Below, in pieces: positions 54,830 through 63,542 of a stretch of DNA of 64,000 bases. The notes under the pieces are model-generated. The model was not told where the DNA came from and searched no databases. It worked only from the letters and a program-made list of their open reading frames with translations. The first letter of the stretch is position 1, and each line of letters opens with the position of its first letter. The translations under genes were made by a program, and so were the position numbers. Source of the DNA: Rhodocytophaga rosea (lineage in GTDB: Bacteria; Bacteroidota; Bacteroidia; Cytophagales; 172606-1); assembly GCF_010119975.1 (NCBI RefSeq), contig NZ_CP048222.1:1199501-1263500 (forward strand). The letters run 5' to 3'.

Positions 54830-57800
54830 ATGCCGCAAAAACAGCTAACGCTGGAATTATTAACTGCCGAAATCAAGCGTCTACATCAGGAAAATCAACT
54901 TCTTCAGCAAGAGTTACTTATACAAAAGACACAAACCCAACTGCTGCAAAAGCAGATAGGTGCTCCAACACCTGAGTCCTCTCAACAGGCGTACCTGACC
55001 AATCTGCCATCCGGGCCTGAAGAACAATCGAATAGGAATGAAGAAATGAATGCCATCGAAGAAGAACTGCGGCAATCCCTGGAACATACGCTTGAGTTAA
55101 ATGAAAAAATAGCTACCAGTGAGGCGCAATACCGCCTGATTTCTGAAAGCATGCGCGATATGATCTGTCTGCATGACTTAGAGGGCATTTATACCTATGT
55201 TACGCCTTCTTCTAAAAACCTGGTGGGTTACGAACCGGAAGAATTGCTGGGTAAAAATCCTTATGATTATTTTCATCCGGAGGACATTGAGAAAATCAGG
55301 GTTACCTCCCATAATAAAACCAGGCAGGGATTAGCAGATACTATTGTAGAATACCGTTTCCGTCACAAAAAGGGTCATTATGTATGGCTCGAAACTGTTA
55401 CAGAAGCACTCCGCAACGAAAACAATGAAATATATGGCCTCCATACGGCCTCCAGGGATATAAGCCAGCGCAAGCAGGTTGAAAAAGAAAGAGATAATTT
55501 CTTTAACTATTCCATCGATATTCTCACAATAATCGATTATGAGGGCAAAATCATCCGGGCCAATTTTGCCTGGGAATACATTCTGGGCTTTCCAGTGAAG
55601 GAAACGGAAGGAAACTTCATCTACGATTTTATTCACCCGGAGGATGTAAACAAAACCCTGGCTATTCTGAGCCAGCATAAGCAGGAAGCAGATGTTACCA
55701 TCGATTTTGAAACGAGGTACCTCTGTAAAGATGGAAACTACCGGTGGGTCTCCTGGAATTATGTTCCCTTCCCTTCCGAAAATCTGGTATATGGTTTTGG
55801 AAGGGATATTACCCAGCTAAAACTTTCGGAAGAAGCCGCCAGGCTTGCCCAGTTCTCCATCGATCATGCCTCTGACTCTGTGTTTTGGATTGGCCCGGAT
55901 GCAAGTATTTTGCGAGTGAACAAAACCGCTTGTTTGTTGCTGGGCTATACGGAAGAGGAAATGCTCCGCATGAAAGTAGCCGATACTGACCCAAATTATT
56001 CCGAAGAAGTGTGGCCTGAACACTGGCAGGAACTGCGGGAGAAAAAAAATATGATCTTTGAGTCGGCTCACCGGACCAAAGATGGCACCATCCGGCCCAC
56101 GGAAGTAAGTGTAAATTATTTTCAGTATAATGGCAAGGAATACAATTTTGCTTTTGCTAGAGATATTACAGAACGCAAACAGGCAGAAGAAAGACTACAA
56201 TTTAATAGTTTGATCTTATCCAGGGTAAACGATGCCATTGTAGGCGTAGACCAGCAATATAATATCAATTACTGGAGCGAAAGCGCCGAACGGCAATATG
56301 GCTTATCTGCAGCTGATGTATTGGAAAAACCTCTTTCTACGGCCTATACTTTTGAATGGCTGCACCCGGAGGATGAGCAGCATATGGCTACTTCGCTTGC
56401 CCAGAAAGGCTATTGCAAGTTTGAAGTGCGCCAGACACTATATAATGGCAAAAAATTGTTTGCAGAAATGGTTGTTCAGCAGATGACCGATCTTTTTGGA
56501 AAAAACATGGGCTTATTTGCCATTATACATGACATTACCGAGCGAAAACAAGCTGAACAGCAGCTACTGGAGCGGGAGACGATGCTGGAAATTATTTTTA
56601 ATGAATCTACGGATGCATTATTTCTGGTAGAATCGGAAAGCGGGAAAATTATCAAATGTAATAACAAAGCCATAGAATTTTTCGAAGCAGATTCGGAAGA
56701 GGAATTAAAAGGCAAATTTGGCCCTAGCTTTCACAAACATCCTTTTACCGAACAGCATATGCAGGATAAGGTTGAAACAATCCTCCGCGAGGGCGAATGG
56801 AGCAGTGAAATAGAATATATTTCTCTGAAAGGAAATGAATTCTGGGGCGCAATAAAGGTAAAATATATCAACATCGTAGAATCACAATATCAATTGGTGC
56901 GTATTGCAGATATTACCAGCCGAAAACAAGCCCAGGCAGATTTGTTGCGCTATGCCCAGCGAAGTATTAATATTCTCGAAAGTGTAACAGATGCCATGTT
57001 CACCGTAGACCATAATTGGTGCTTTACCTATTTTAATAAGGAAGCCGAAATTATGACTAAAATGAACCGGTCGGAATTGCTGCAGAAGAATATGTGGAAT
57101 ATATTTTCAGATGCGCTTGGCGCTGATTTTTTTGAGCAGTGCCACCTGGCCTTAAGTCAGCATACAGATGTACATTTTGAAGGATATTCACCGCCACTCC
57201 AACTCTGGTTTGAAGCACATATATATCCATTTGAAGAAGGGCTTTCCATTTATTTGCGCAACATTAACGAAAGAAAAGCCTCTGAGAAAGCCATCCTGGA
57301 AAGTGAAGAAAAATTCCGTACACTCACCATTCAATCGCCAGTGGGTATATTAACTACCACTCCCGATGGATTTTGCACCTGGACTAACCCAAGGCTGCAG
57401 GAGATTGCCGGTTACACGTTCGAAGAGAGCCTGGGCGATGGATGGGCCGGTTTTATACACCAGGATGATGTAGAAAGAATAGTTGAAGAATGGAAAAATA
57501 ACGCACAATCAGGATTATCAACCGTAAGTGAATACCGCTTTGTCCATAAAAACGGCAATATTCGCTGGGTAAGGGGTACTACTAATCCGGTACTTTCCGA
57601 CACAGGGGAACATATCGGGCATGTAGGCACGGTTGAAGATATAACTGAACGCCGGGAAGCAGAGGAAAAATTAAGAAGTGCCCTGGAAGAACTAAAAAAG
57701 CGCAATCACGAACTTGACAATTATGTCTATAAAGTTTCCCATGACCTGAGAGCCCCTCTGACTTCCATTATGGGCCTGGTCAACCTGATTAAAATAGAAA

Positions 57801-58399
57801 CAGACCCGAATACGATCCGGCATTATATTGATCTGATCGAAAACCGGGTCATTAAATCAGACCAGTTTATTCATTCAATCCTCAGCCATTCCAAAATACT
57901 CAATTCGCAGGTTCAGATTAATCGGGTCGACTTCCAAAGTATCATTCTCGATTCCTTTGACCAGCTCAAATATATGCCGCATTCTGACCGGCTGCAGGTA
58001 CATATTCTTATTCAGGGACCAGCAGAATTCTGGAGCGATGTATTCCGTATTGATATTATTCTGAAAAACTTTATTTCTAATGCCATCAAGTATATGAACC
58101 TGCTTCAGCAGGAAAACTTTGTGCACTTTAACATTAGCATCACCCAAAAAGAAGGCATTATTGAAATTAAAGACAATGGTTTAGGGATAGATAAACAATA
58201 TCAGCCTAAGATTTTCGATATGTTTTTCCGGGCAACTGAAAAAGCCGATGGTTCAGGATTAGGTCTGTACATTGTCAAACAAACTATTGAAAGAATGGGC
58301 GGCAGTATTCATATAGAAAGTGAAATAGGGCAAGGCACAACCTTCACCATCACACTGCCTAATCTGATACAGAAAAAGCCAGGTGTCATTGGTCAGTAA
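54830..58399 (+). CDS. cytoplasmic histidine kinase with seven PAS domains
   Basis: A 1189-residue soluble kinase without membrane helices. An N-terminal coiled coil (~5-100) leads to seven consecutive PAS domains (about 105-215, 220-335, 340-455, 460-575, 578-700, 705-815, 820-945), most ending in the PAC-type D-I-T-x-R-K-Q motif. Then come HisKA with His971 (YKVSHDLRAPLTS) and HATPase (DNGLGI, F box FDMFFRATEK, G2 GSGLGLYIV). There is no receiver domain and no adjacent response regulator, so it is an orphan. The LKKRNxELDNYVYKVSHDLR core and the HATPase are nearly the same as in the ethylene-receptor-like kinase at 33.8 kb, which marks a recent paralogous pair with swapped sensors. Confidence 0.92.
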   Translation: MPQKQLTLELLTAEIKRLHQENQLLQQELLIQKTQTQLLQKQIGAPTPESSQQAYLTNLPSGPEEQSNRNEEMNAIEEELRQSLEHTLELNEKIATSEAQYRLISESMRDMICLHDLEGIYTYVTPSSKNLVGYEPEELLGKNPYDYFHPEDIEKIRVTSHNKTRQGLADTIVEYRFRHKKGHYVWLETVTEALRNENNEIYGLHTASRDISQRKQVEKERDNFFNYSIDILTIIDYEGKIIRANFAWEYILGFPVKETEGNFIYDFIHPEDVNKTLAILSQHKQEADVTIDFETRYLCKDGNYRWVSWNYVPFPSENLVYGFGRDITQLKLSEEAARLAQFSIDHASDSVFWIGPDASILRVNKTACLLLGYTEEEMLRMKVADTDPNYSEEVWPEHWQELREKKNMIFESAHRTKDGTIRPTEVSVNYFQYNGKEYNFAFARDITERKQAEERLQFNSLILSRVNDAIVGVDQQYNINYWSESAERQYGLSAADVLEKPLSTAYTFEWLHPEDEQHMATSLAQKGYCKFEVRQTLYNGKKLFAEMVVQQMTDLFGKNMGLFAIIHDITERKQAEQQLLERETMLEIIFNESTDALFLVESESGKIIKCNNKAIEFFEADSEEELKGKFGPSFHKHPFTEQHMQDKVETILREGEWSSEIEYISLKGNEFWGAIKVKYINIVESQYQLVRIADITSRKQAQADLLRYAQRSINILESVTDAMFTVDHNWCFTYFNKEAEIMTKMNRSELLQKNMWNIFSDALGADFFEQCHLALSQHTDVHFEGYSPPLQLWFEAHIYPFEEGLSIYLRNINERKASEKAILESEEKFRTLTIQSPVGILTTTPDGFCTWTNPRLQEIAGYTFEESLGDGWAGFIHQDDVERIVEEWKNNAQSGLSTVSEYRFVHKNGNIRWVRGTTNPVLSDTGEHIGHVGTVEDITERREAEEKLRSALEELKKRNHELDNYVYKVSHDLRAPLTSIMGLVNLIKIETDPNTIRHYIDLIENRVIKSDQFIHSILSHSKILNSQVQINRVDFQSIILDSFDQLKYMPHSDRLQVHILIQGPAEFWSDVFRIDIILKNFISNAIKYMNLLQQENFVHFNISITQKEGIIEIKDNGLGIDKQYQPKIFDMFFRATEKADGSGLGLYIVKQTIERMGGSIHIESEIGQGTTFTITLPNLIQKKPGVIGQ

Positions 58400-58453
58400 A
58401 GTATAGAACAAATTCATCTTTACCCTACTAACCAGTGACTACTATCTACAAAT

Positions 58454-59434
58454 CTATTCCAGCACTTCCATAGAATTTATTTCCGGGCCACCTCCCTGGT
58501 TAGCAGAACCTGCTGCAATATATACTTTGTTCTTATATACCACTGCCTGCGTTCCATGTCGGCCGGTTTGCAAACTAGGAAGTGTTTCCCAGGTATTTGT
58601 TTTCATATTAAATGCCTCCGTCTGGTTGTGCGCCAGCTTCTGCGGACTTTCGCCGCCAATCACGATTACCTGGTTGCCTATAGTCACCGATGTACAACCT
58701 GCCCGCTGGGTAGGAATATTTTTTTCAGCTGGTAAAGTAGTCCATGTTCCTTTTTTGAAATCATATACATCTACTTCTCCAATGGTGAGGTTGAGTACCT
58801 GGTTAATTTTGGCTGTAGATCGCCTGCCTCCGGCTACCAGCATCTGATCGCCTACAATGGCTGCCTGAAAATGGTCTCTTCCTCTGGGCGCATCCGGCAA
58901 TACTTTCCAGCTATCCGTTTTCGGATCATATTCATCTACCCAGGTTACATGTCCGTCCCAGTGTCCATCAGTAATGCCACACACCAGGTATATTTTATCT
59001 TTATACACGGCTACACCGGCAGCTCCTCTTCTGCGGCCTTCCGGAATCTGGGCACCTTCGCGCCATTTGTCTGTTTTCGGGTTATAAATCTGTATCGCGG
59101 GAATGGGTGTCTCATGCGGATAATCGCCGGTAAAGGCGCCTAAGACATACACTTCCCCTTTGTAATCGATGGCTTGAAAATGATGCATTTCCATAGGTAC
59201 ATTTGCCCCTTTTTTCCAGGTGCCGGCTTTTGCATCGTATATTTCTACCGTTTGTTTTTTGCGGCCTCCAAATAAAAAGAACTGGTCGCCTACCCTGGCA
59301 AATGCATTTTCGCTGCGGTTCTCAGCGGCTGGGGTAATGGTTTTCCAGGCAGCCAGAGGTTGCTTCCACGAGAATTGATACAGCGGCAAGGAAGCACAGG
59401 TTATAATAAAAGTAAGTATAATGGTCTTTTTCAT
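58454..59434 (-). CDS. exported Kelch-repeat protein
   Basis: A 326-residue protein with a signal-like N-terminus (MKKTIILTFIITCASLPLYQFSW). About six Kelch blades follow, with the glycine pair and spaced Tyr/Trp pattern: VGDQFFLFGGRKKQTVEIYDAKAGTWKKGA, YKGEVYVLGAFTG, YKDKIYLVCGITDGHWDGHVTWVDEYDPKTDSWK, GDQMLVAGGRRS, GNQVIVIGGESPQKL, YKNKVYIAAGSAN. The fold is a beta-propeller, used for sugar mutarotation (NanM type) or protein binding. It precedes no obvious sialic acid genes, so function is open. Neighbouring Gfo/Idh and AraC genes hint at sugar metabolism. Confidence 0.88.
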   Translation of the reverse strand: MKKTIILTFIITCASLPLYQFSWKQPLAAWKTITPAAENRSENAFARVGDQFFLFGGRKKQTVEIYDAKAGTWKKGANVPMEMHHFQAIDYKGEVYVLGAFTGDYPHETPIPAIQIYNPKTDKWREGAQIPEGRRRGAAGVAVYKDKIYLVCGITDGHWDGHVTWVDEYDPKTDSWKVLPDAPRGRDHFQAAIVGDQMLVAGGRRSTAKINQVLNLTIGEVDVYDFKKGTWTTLPAEKNIPTQRAGCTSVTIGNQVIVIGGESPQKLAHNQTEAFNMKTNTWETLPSLQTGRHGTQAVVYKNKVYIAAGSANQGGGPEINSMEVLE

Positions 59435-59517
59435 GGTTCAGTAAAGCAGGTGATTATAAAAGTATATATCCACTAACATATAAAATTGAATGCATATTGA
59501 ATATAGGTCAGGTATGA

Positions 59518-59549
59518 AAACCTGCCAGCGTTGAAACCCCGGCAGGTTT
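59518..59549 (-). terminator. terminator of the Gfo/Idh gene
   Basis: A 9-bp stem AAACCTGCC / GGCAGGTTT with a 14-base loop, 8 bases after the stop of the oxidoreductase gene; the minus-strand transcript would end in a short U-rich tail. Confidence 0.65.
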
Positions 59550-59557
59550 CGTAATTT

Positions 59558-60691
59558 TTATGATATCGTTACAACTTTGCCGGTTTCAATGGATTTGTAA
59601 ATAGCTTCAATTACTTTTAGATCTTTCAGTCCTTCTTCGCCCGGAACAATAGATGGTTTATTACTCATCACTGACTGGGCAAAATCATCCATCTGAGCAG
59701 CCTGGTGAGTCAATTGTGGCAGATTTACTTCGCCTTTGCTGGTCCGGAATTTAATCGGGCCATAGCCATAACAAGGACCCATTTCATACCAGCCATTTTC
59801 GCAGGTGGCATACAGACGTTCTACACCGGCAGCATAGGTACTGGTGGAGGTGGCTACTGCACCACTGGGAAATTTGAGTTGCCAGAGAATGGTTTCGTCT
59901 ACTTCCTTAAATTTAACCGGATCGGTTTTAAATTCCTGCGCAAACACAGATACAGGTTCTTCGCCAGTTACATAACGACTAGCATTCAGGGCATAAATCC
60001 CAATATCCATCATAGAACCACCGCCAGCCAGAGATTTTTTCAGCCGCCACTGGCTGGGGTCTCCAATACGGAAGCCATCACTGGTTTCTACCACTTTAAT
60101 GGCGCCAAAGGTTTTTTCACGGGCAAACCGCATCACTTCCTGATGCTGGGGCGTAGAGTGCAGCCGGTATCCGATGGCCAGTTGCTTATTGGCTTTTTTG
60201 GCTGCATCAATCATCTGCTGGCATTCTTTTACTGAAACAGCCATTGGTTTTTCACAGATCACATGTTTGCCGGCTTCCAGAGCCCGGATGGTATACTCGG
60301 CATGCATGGCATTGGGCAATACCACATACACAACATCAATGTCCGGATTATCGGCAATGCGGTCGTAAGTTTTGTAATCGTATATATTCTTCTTGGGAAG
60401 ATTAAACTTTTTTTCCCATTCAGCCGCTTTGGCCGGCGTACCAGTTACTGCACCGGTAAGCTTACAGAATTTGGTTTTCTGCAAGGCAGGTGCCAGTTGA
60501 TGGGTGCTGTAATAGCCAAGTCCAACAAGAGCAATACCTAAAGGCTTGCCACCTTGCAAGCTATTTTCTGCAAAAGCAGGTTGCGATAACCACGAAAGGG
60601 CTGGTGCTGCAAAAGCCATTGCACCGGCATTACGCAGGAAAGAACGCCGGGAGGATGTTGATTCAGTTTCGAATAATTTCAGCTTCTTCAT
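59558..60691 (-). CDS. Tat-exported Gfo/Idh/MocA-family oxidoreductase
   Basis: A 377-residue NAD(P)-dependent oxidoreductase. The N-terminus has a twin-arginine signal (SRRSFLRN, Arg15-Arg16, then a hydrophobic stretch ending AFAE), so the folded, cofactor-loaded enzyme is exported. The Rossmann fold begins GIALVGLGYYSTHQ (Gly-x-Gly-x-x near residues 57-62); HVICEKPMAVS is the conserved EKP motif and GGSMMDIGIYALNASRYV is the substrate-domain block. Closest in layout to periplasmic glucose-fructose oxidoreductase-like enzymes. It acts on a sugar or inositol. The Dabb gene lies 65 bases upstream on the same strand. Confidence 0.93.
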   Translation of the reverse strand: MKKLKLFETESTSSRRSFLRNAGAMAFAAPALSWLSQPAFAENSLQGGKPLGIALVGLGYYSTHQLAPALQKTKFCKLTGAVTGTPAKAAEWEKKFNLPKKNIYDYKTYDRIADNPDIDVVYVVLPNAMHAEYTIRALEAGKHVICEKPMAVSVKECQQMIDAAKKANKQLAIGYRLHSTPQHQEVMRFAREKTFGAIKVVETSDGFRIGDPSQWRLKKSLAGGGSMMDIGIYALNASRYVTGEEPVSVFAQEFKTDPVKFKEVDETILWQLKFPSGAVATSTSTYAAGVERLYATCENGWYEMGPCYGYGPIKFRTSKGEVNLPQLTHQAAQMDDFAQSVMSNKPSIVPGEEGLKDLKVIEAIYKSIETGKVVTIS

Positions 60692-60756
60692 AGGTGTTGT
60701 ATAAAATGTCGTTTACAAATTTAAGGCAGCTATTTTGGGCAAAGAATATGCCTCCA

Positions 60757-61170
60757 TTATGCATTTACAGAATCGTAGACAATCACTTTTGTCCACAAAT
60801 TGGAACAGTCTTCTACAAATTTGAGGTGAGTCGGATGGGTTTGATAAGTATCCTGGTCCTGACGGTTATTGAAAATGAGTAATAGAGAGAACTGATAGGA
60901 TTTTTCAATCACCGGGCGGTTGGTATCTGCCGGTACCCCAATGTGTGAAGTTTTAATAGCTTCGATGGAAGTAAGCGATTGTAAACCTTTTAATAATTTG
61001 GCATGGTCTGGTTTGCTGGAAGGATTCTTCAGCCAGAAATACACATGGTGTACAAACATGGAAGGGGCTTGCGCTGCCTGAGCAGAAGCAGGTATGGCAG
61101 TAATAGCCGCAGCACTGGCCAGTACCATCGACGATTTTTCAAGAAAACTTCTCCGGGAAACTTTTTTCAT
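60757..61170 (-). CDS. Tat-exported Dabb (stress-responsive A/B barrel) protein
   Basis: A 137-residue protein with a twin-arginine signal (SRRSFLEKSS, Arg6-Arg7, then ASAAAITAIPASAQAAQ). The mature part is a dimeric alpha/beta barrel domain: MFVHHVYFWLKNPSSKPDHAKLLKGLQSL, TSHIGVPADTNRPVIEKSYQFSLLLIFNNRQDQDTYQTHPTHLKFVE. Dabb domains bind or modify small molecules, often in pairs. Tat export suggests folding, perhaps with a cofactor, before export. It shares orientation with the Gfo/Idh oxidoreductase and lies divergently from the AraC regulator. Confidence 0.9.
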   Translation of the reverse strand: MKKVSRRSFLEKSSMVLASAAAITAIPASAQAAQAPSMFVHHVYFWLKNPSSKPDHAKLLKGLQSLTSIEAIKTSHIGVPADTNRPVIEKSYQFSLLLIFNNRQDQDTYQTHPTHLKFVEDCSNLWTKVIVYDSVNA

Positions 61171-61272
61171 AAACTAAGTAAATGCTTAAGTGAATATAAC
61201 CGGATAAAGGTAGAGGGGCAACACCAGGTTTTTCTTGTAAAAATTCATCATTTCTTTGTACTTTGCCTTTCT

Positions 61273-62136
61273 ATGAAGCGCTTTAATCAATACGAAACCT
61301 TTAATTTTAACCGCTTTGAACTTGATGAGTGGCCATATCCGCTTCATAACCACAATCATTTTGAGATCATTTTTATTCATCATGGAAGCGGAATTCATTG
61401 CCTCAACGAAAACCGGTTTCCCTACGAGTCAGGTGATGTATTCTTACTAGGACCGGAAGATTATCATACCTTTGAAATCCAAGCTACTACTCAGTTTTGT
61501 TATCTGCGTTTTACGGGCTTATTTTTTCAGAATCACTCCCTGGAATGGAAAGACAAACACTGGCAGCAAACCATCGAATATCTGTTTCATGGTCCTTATC
61601 AGTCGAATGGAAGTATTGTAAAAGAGGCAGCGGAAAAAAAACGGCTCGATCATTTGCTCACCGTATTGCTGGATGAATATGACAACCGGAAAAAGCAGTT
61701 TGCCGAACCTATTGTAGATTATCTGATGCGGGCTATTGTGAGTATACTCGCCAGAAATATCGCACAGCAGGGTTTAAGCGTGAACCTGCAACCTCCCTCC
61801 CACATCCGTTCTCAGGCATTGGAAGATATTCTACTGTATGTACATCAGCATATTCATTCTCCCGAAAAACTCCGGATGGAACATCTTTCTGCCCATTTCC
61901 AGTACTCCCCCAATTATCTGAGTATTTTTTTCAAACGGCAGACCGGCGAATCGTTGCAACAGTACATTTTACGTTATAAACTCAAACTCGTAGAAACCAG
62001 ACTCCGCTACAGCGACCGCAGTATTTCGCAGATTGCCTTTGAATTTGGCTTTTCGGATGAAAGCCATTTGAGCAAAATATTCAAAAAATACTACCAGCTC
62101 ACTCCCGGCGATTTCCGCAAATCTATGCTCAATTAA
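61273..62136 (+). CDS. AraC-family transcriptional regulator
   Basis: A 287-residue regulator from ATG 61273. The frame is open back to 61003, but that part overlaps the Dabb gene on the other strand and is not conserved in character. The N-terminal cupin domain (PYPLHNHNHFEIIFIHHGSGIHC, YESGDVFLLGPEDYHTFEI) probably binds a sugar. The C-terminal double HTH (LRMEHLSAHFQYSPNYLSIFFKRQTGESLQQYILRYKLKLVETRLRYSDRSISQIAFEFGFSDESHLSKIFKKYYQLTPGDFRKS) binds DNA. Divergence from the oxidoreductase/Dabb genes makes them its likely targets. Confidence 0.93.
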   Translation: MKRFNQYETFNFNRFELDEWPYPLHNHNHFEIIFIHHGSGIHCLNENRFPYESGDVFLLGPEDYHTFEIQATTQFCYLRFTGLFFQNHSLEWKDKHWQQTIEYLFHGPYQSNGSIVKEAAEKKRLDHLLTVLLDEYDNRKKQFAEPIVDYLMRAIVSILARNIAQQGLSVNLQPPSHIRSQALEDILLYVHQHIHSPEKLRMEHLSAHFQYSPNYLSIFFKRQTGESLQQYILRYKLKLVETRLRYSDRSISQIAFEFGFSDESHLSKIFKKYYQLTPGDFRKSMLN

Positions 62137-62235
62137 GCAATAAAGAATTCTGCAAAAGGCCTGCTTAAGTAAACTATTTACCTTTAATAGGGGTTATTTT
62201 AATATATACACTGTTAAATTAATTCTGTATTATTC

Positions 62236-63471
62236 ATGTTACTTAAAGCAATTCTCATAAAGAGTTCCCGTCTGTTTTCTATGTTCCTTCTAAATATTTT
62301 ACTAATTGTTGGGTTAGTGAGTGCCGGCGGATGCAAGCAGGAAGACGTATCAGCAAAGCCATCAACTGAAGTGCCTGCGGTGGAAGTTACCAGGCTTGTC
62401 AGTGCAAAATTTATAGGTGAATATACACCAGCTCAGATTAAAAGCAGAATTGGTAACCGGGCAGAAATTGGCTTGTTCACCAAGTATTCTGTTAAGGTGT
62501 ATTCGCTCGTATATACTACCACTGATACCAAAGGGCAGCCAGTTCAGGCATCAGGTGCCTTATTAGTGCCGGTAGCAAACCAAGCCTTTCCTTTACTGAG
62601 TCTGCAACATGGCACTATTACCGATGATAAAAATGCGCCTTCATATTATGGCTCCAACAGTGAAGTATGGACCTTTGGAACAGTAATGGCCTCTTCTGGC
62701 TATATTCTGGCGGCTCCGGATTATCTTGGGTATGGTGTTTCCAGGCAATTAGCTCATCCCTATGAACATGCTTCCAGTTTAGCCAATGCTTCTGCCGACT
62801 TATTGCTGGCCGCCAAAGAGTTTTTCAGGCAGAATAGTGTACAATGGAATAAGCAGCTTTTCCTGGCTGGCTATTCGGAAGGGGGCTATGCAACAATGGC
62901 CCTGCACAAACACCTGCAAGAAAATTATGCGGAGGAATTACCAGTAACAGCCAGTGCGCCTGGGGCTGGGGCGTATAACAAAACCGCTTTTGCGAAAGAT
63001 ATTCTGCAAAACAATAGGCCGCTGGAATACATCAATAGTTATTTGTGGGTGTTGCAAACCTACAATACGGTATATGAACTTAACAGGCCTTTTAGTTATT
63101 ACTTAAATCAACCCTATGCAGGCCAGGTACAAAAATTCGGGGTACAAGCCCAGGTAAGCAAATATCCGCAGCAGTTATTTACTGATACTTTCAAAAAAGC
63201 GGTGCTTACTGGTTCAGATACTGATCTGCTAAAAACCTTTGTAGACAATAATATTTTCGACTGGAAACCAGAAGCGCCTGTATACTTGATTCATGGAACG
63301 GCAGATGATTTTGTGCCATTTTACAACTCACAAACAGCCTATGATGCCATGATTGCCAATGGAGCTATACAGGTTACTTTGCGCAAAATAGAAGGCGGCA
63401 ATCATTTTTCATCTGTAGCTGCTTATACTTTAGAAACCTTTATGTTTTTCAGCAGCTTTGGTCAACAGTAA
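62236..63471 (+). CDS. alpha/beta hydrolase lipoprotein
   Basis: A 411-residue lipoprotein (lipobox SAGGC, lipidated Cys33). The alpha/beta hydrolase domain has an oxyanion region LSLQHGT, nucleophile Ser214 in LAGYSEGGYATM, acid Asp357/358 in IHGTADDFVPF and His390 in EGGNHFSS, a complete triad. The layout (long insert between Ser and Asp, PDYLGYG) resembles secretory lipase/esterase families. It probably hydrolyses an ester or peptide at the cell surface or in the periplasm. A terminator follows. Confidence 0.88.
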   Translation: MLLKAILIKSSRLFSMFLLNILLIVGLVSAGGCKQEDVSAKPSTEVPAVEVTRLVSAKFIGEYTPAQIKSRIGNRAEIGLFTKYSVKVYSLVYTTTDTKGQPVQASGALLVPVANQAFPLLSLQHGTITDDKNAPSYYGSNSEVWTFGTVMASSGYILAAPDYLGYGVSRQLAHPYEHASSLANASADLLLAAKEFFRQNSVQWNKQLFLAGYSEGGYATMALHKHLQENYAEELPVTASAPGAGAYNKTAFAKDILQNNRPLEYINSYLWVLQTYNTVYELNRPFSYYLNQPYAGQVQKFGVQAQVSKYPQQLFTDTFKKAVLTGSDTDLLKTFVDNNIFDWKPEAPVYLIHGTADDFVPFYNSQTAYDAMIANGAIQVTLRKIEGGNHFSSVAAYTLETFMFFSSFGQQ

Positions 63472-63489
63472 AACGGTTTCTATATCATA

Positions 63490-63520
63490 AAAAAACCAGA
63501 GCGGTTTGCTCGGGTTTTTT
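63490..63520. terminator. bidirectional terminator
   Basis: AAAAAACC and GAGC (63490-63502) pair with GCTC and GGTTTTTT (63508-63520) with one A/G mismatch and a 5-base loop, between convergent genes. Confidence 0.82.
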
Positions 63521-63542
63521 ATTTATAAACGTTTAGTAATCC

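Noticed and set aside
61003-61272. 90-residue N-terminal extension of the AraC regulator
   Set aside because: It overlaps the Dabb gene on the opposite strand and lacks conserved character; ATG 61273 starts directly at the cupin domain.
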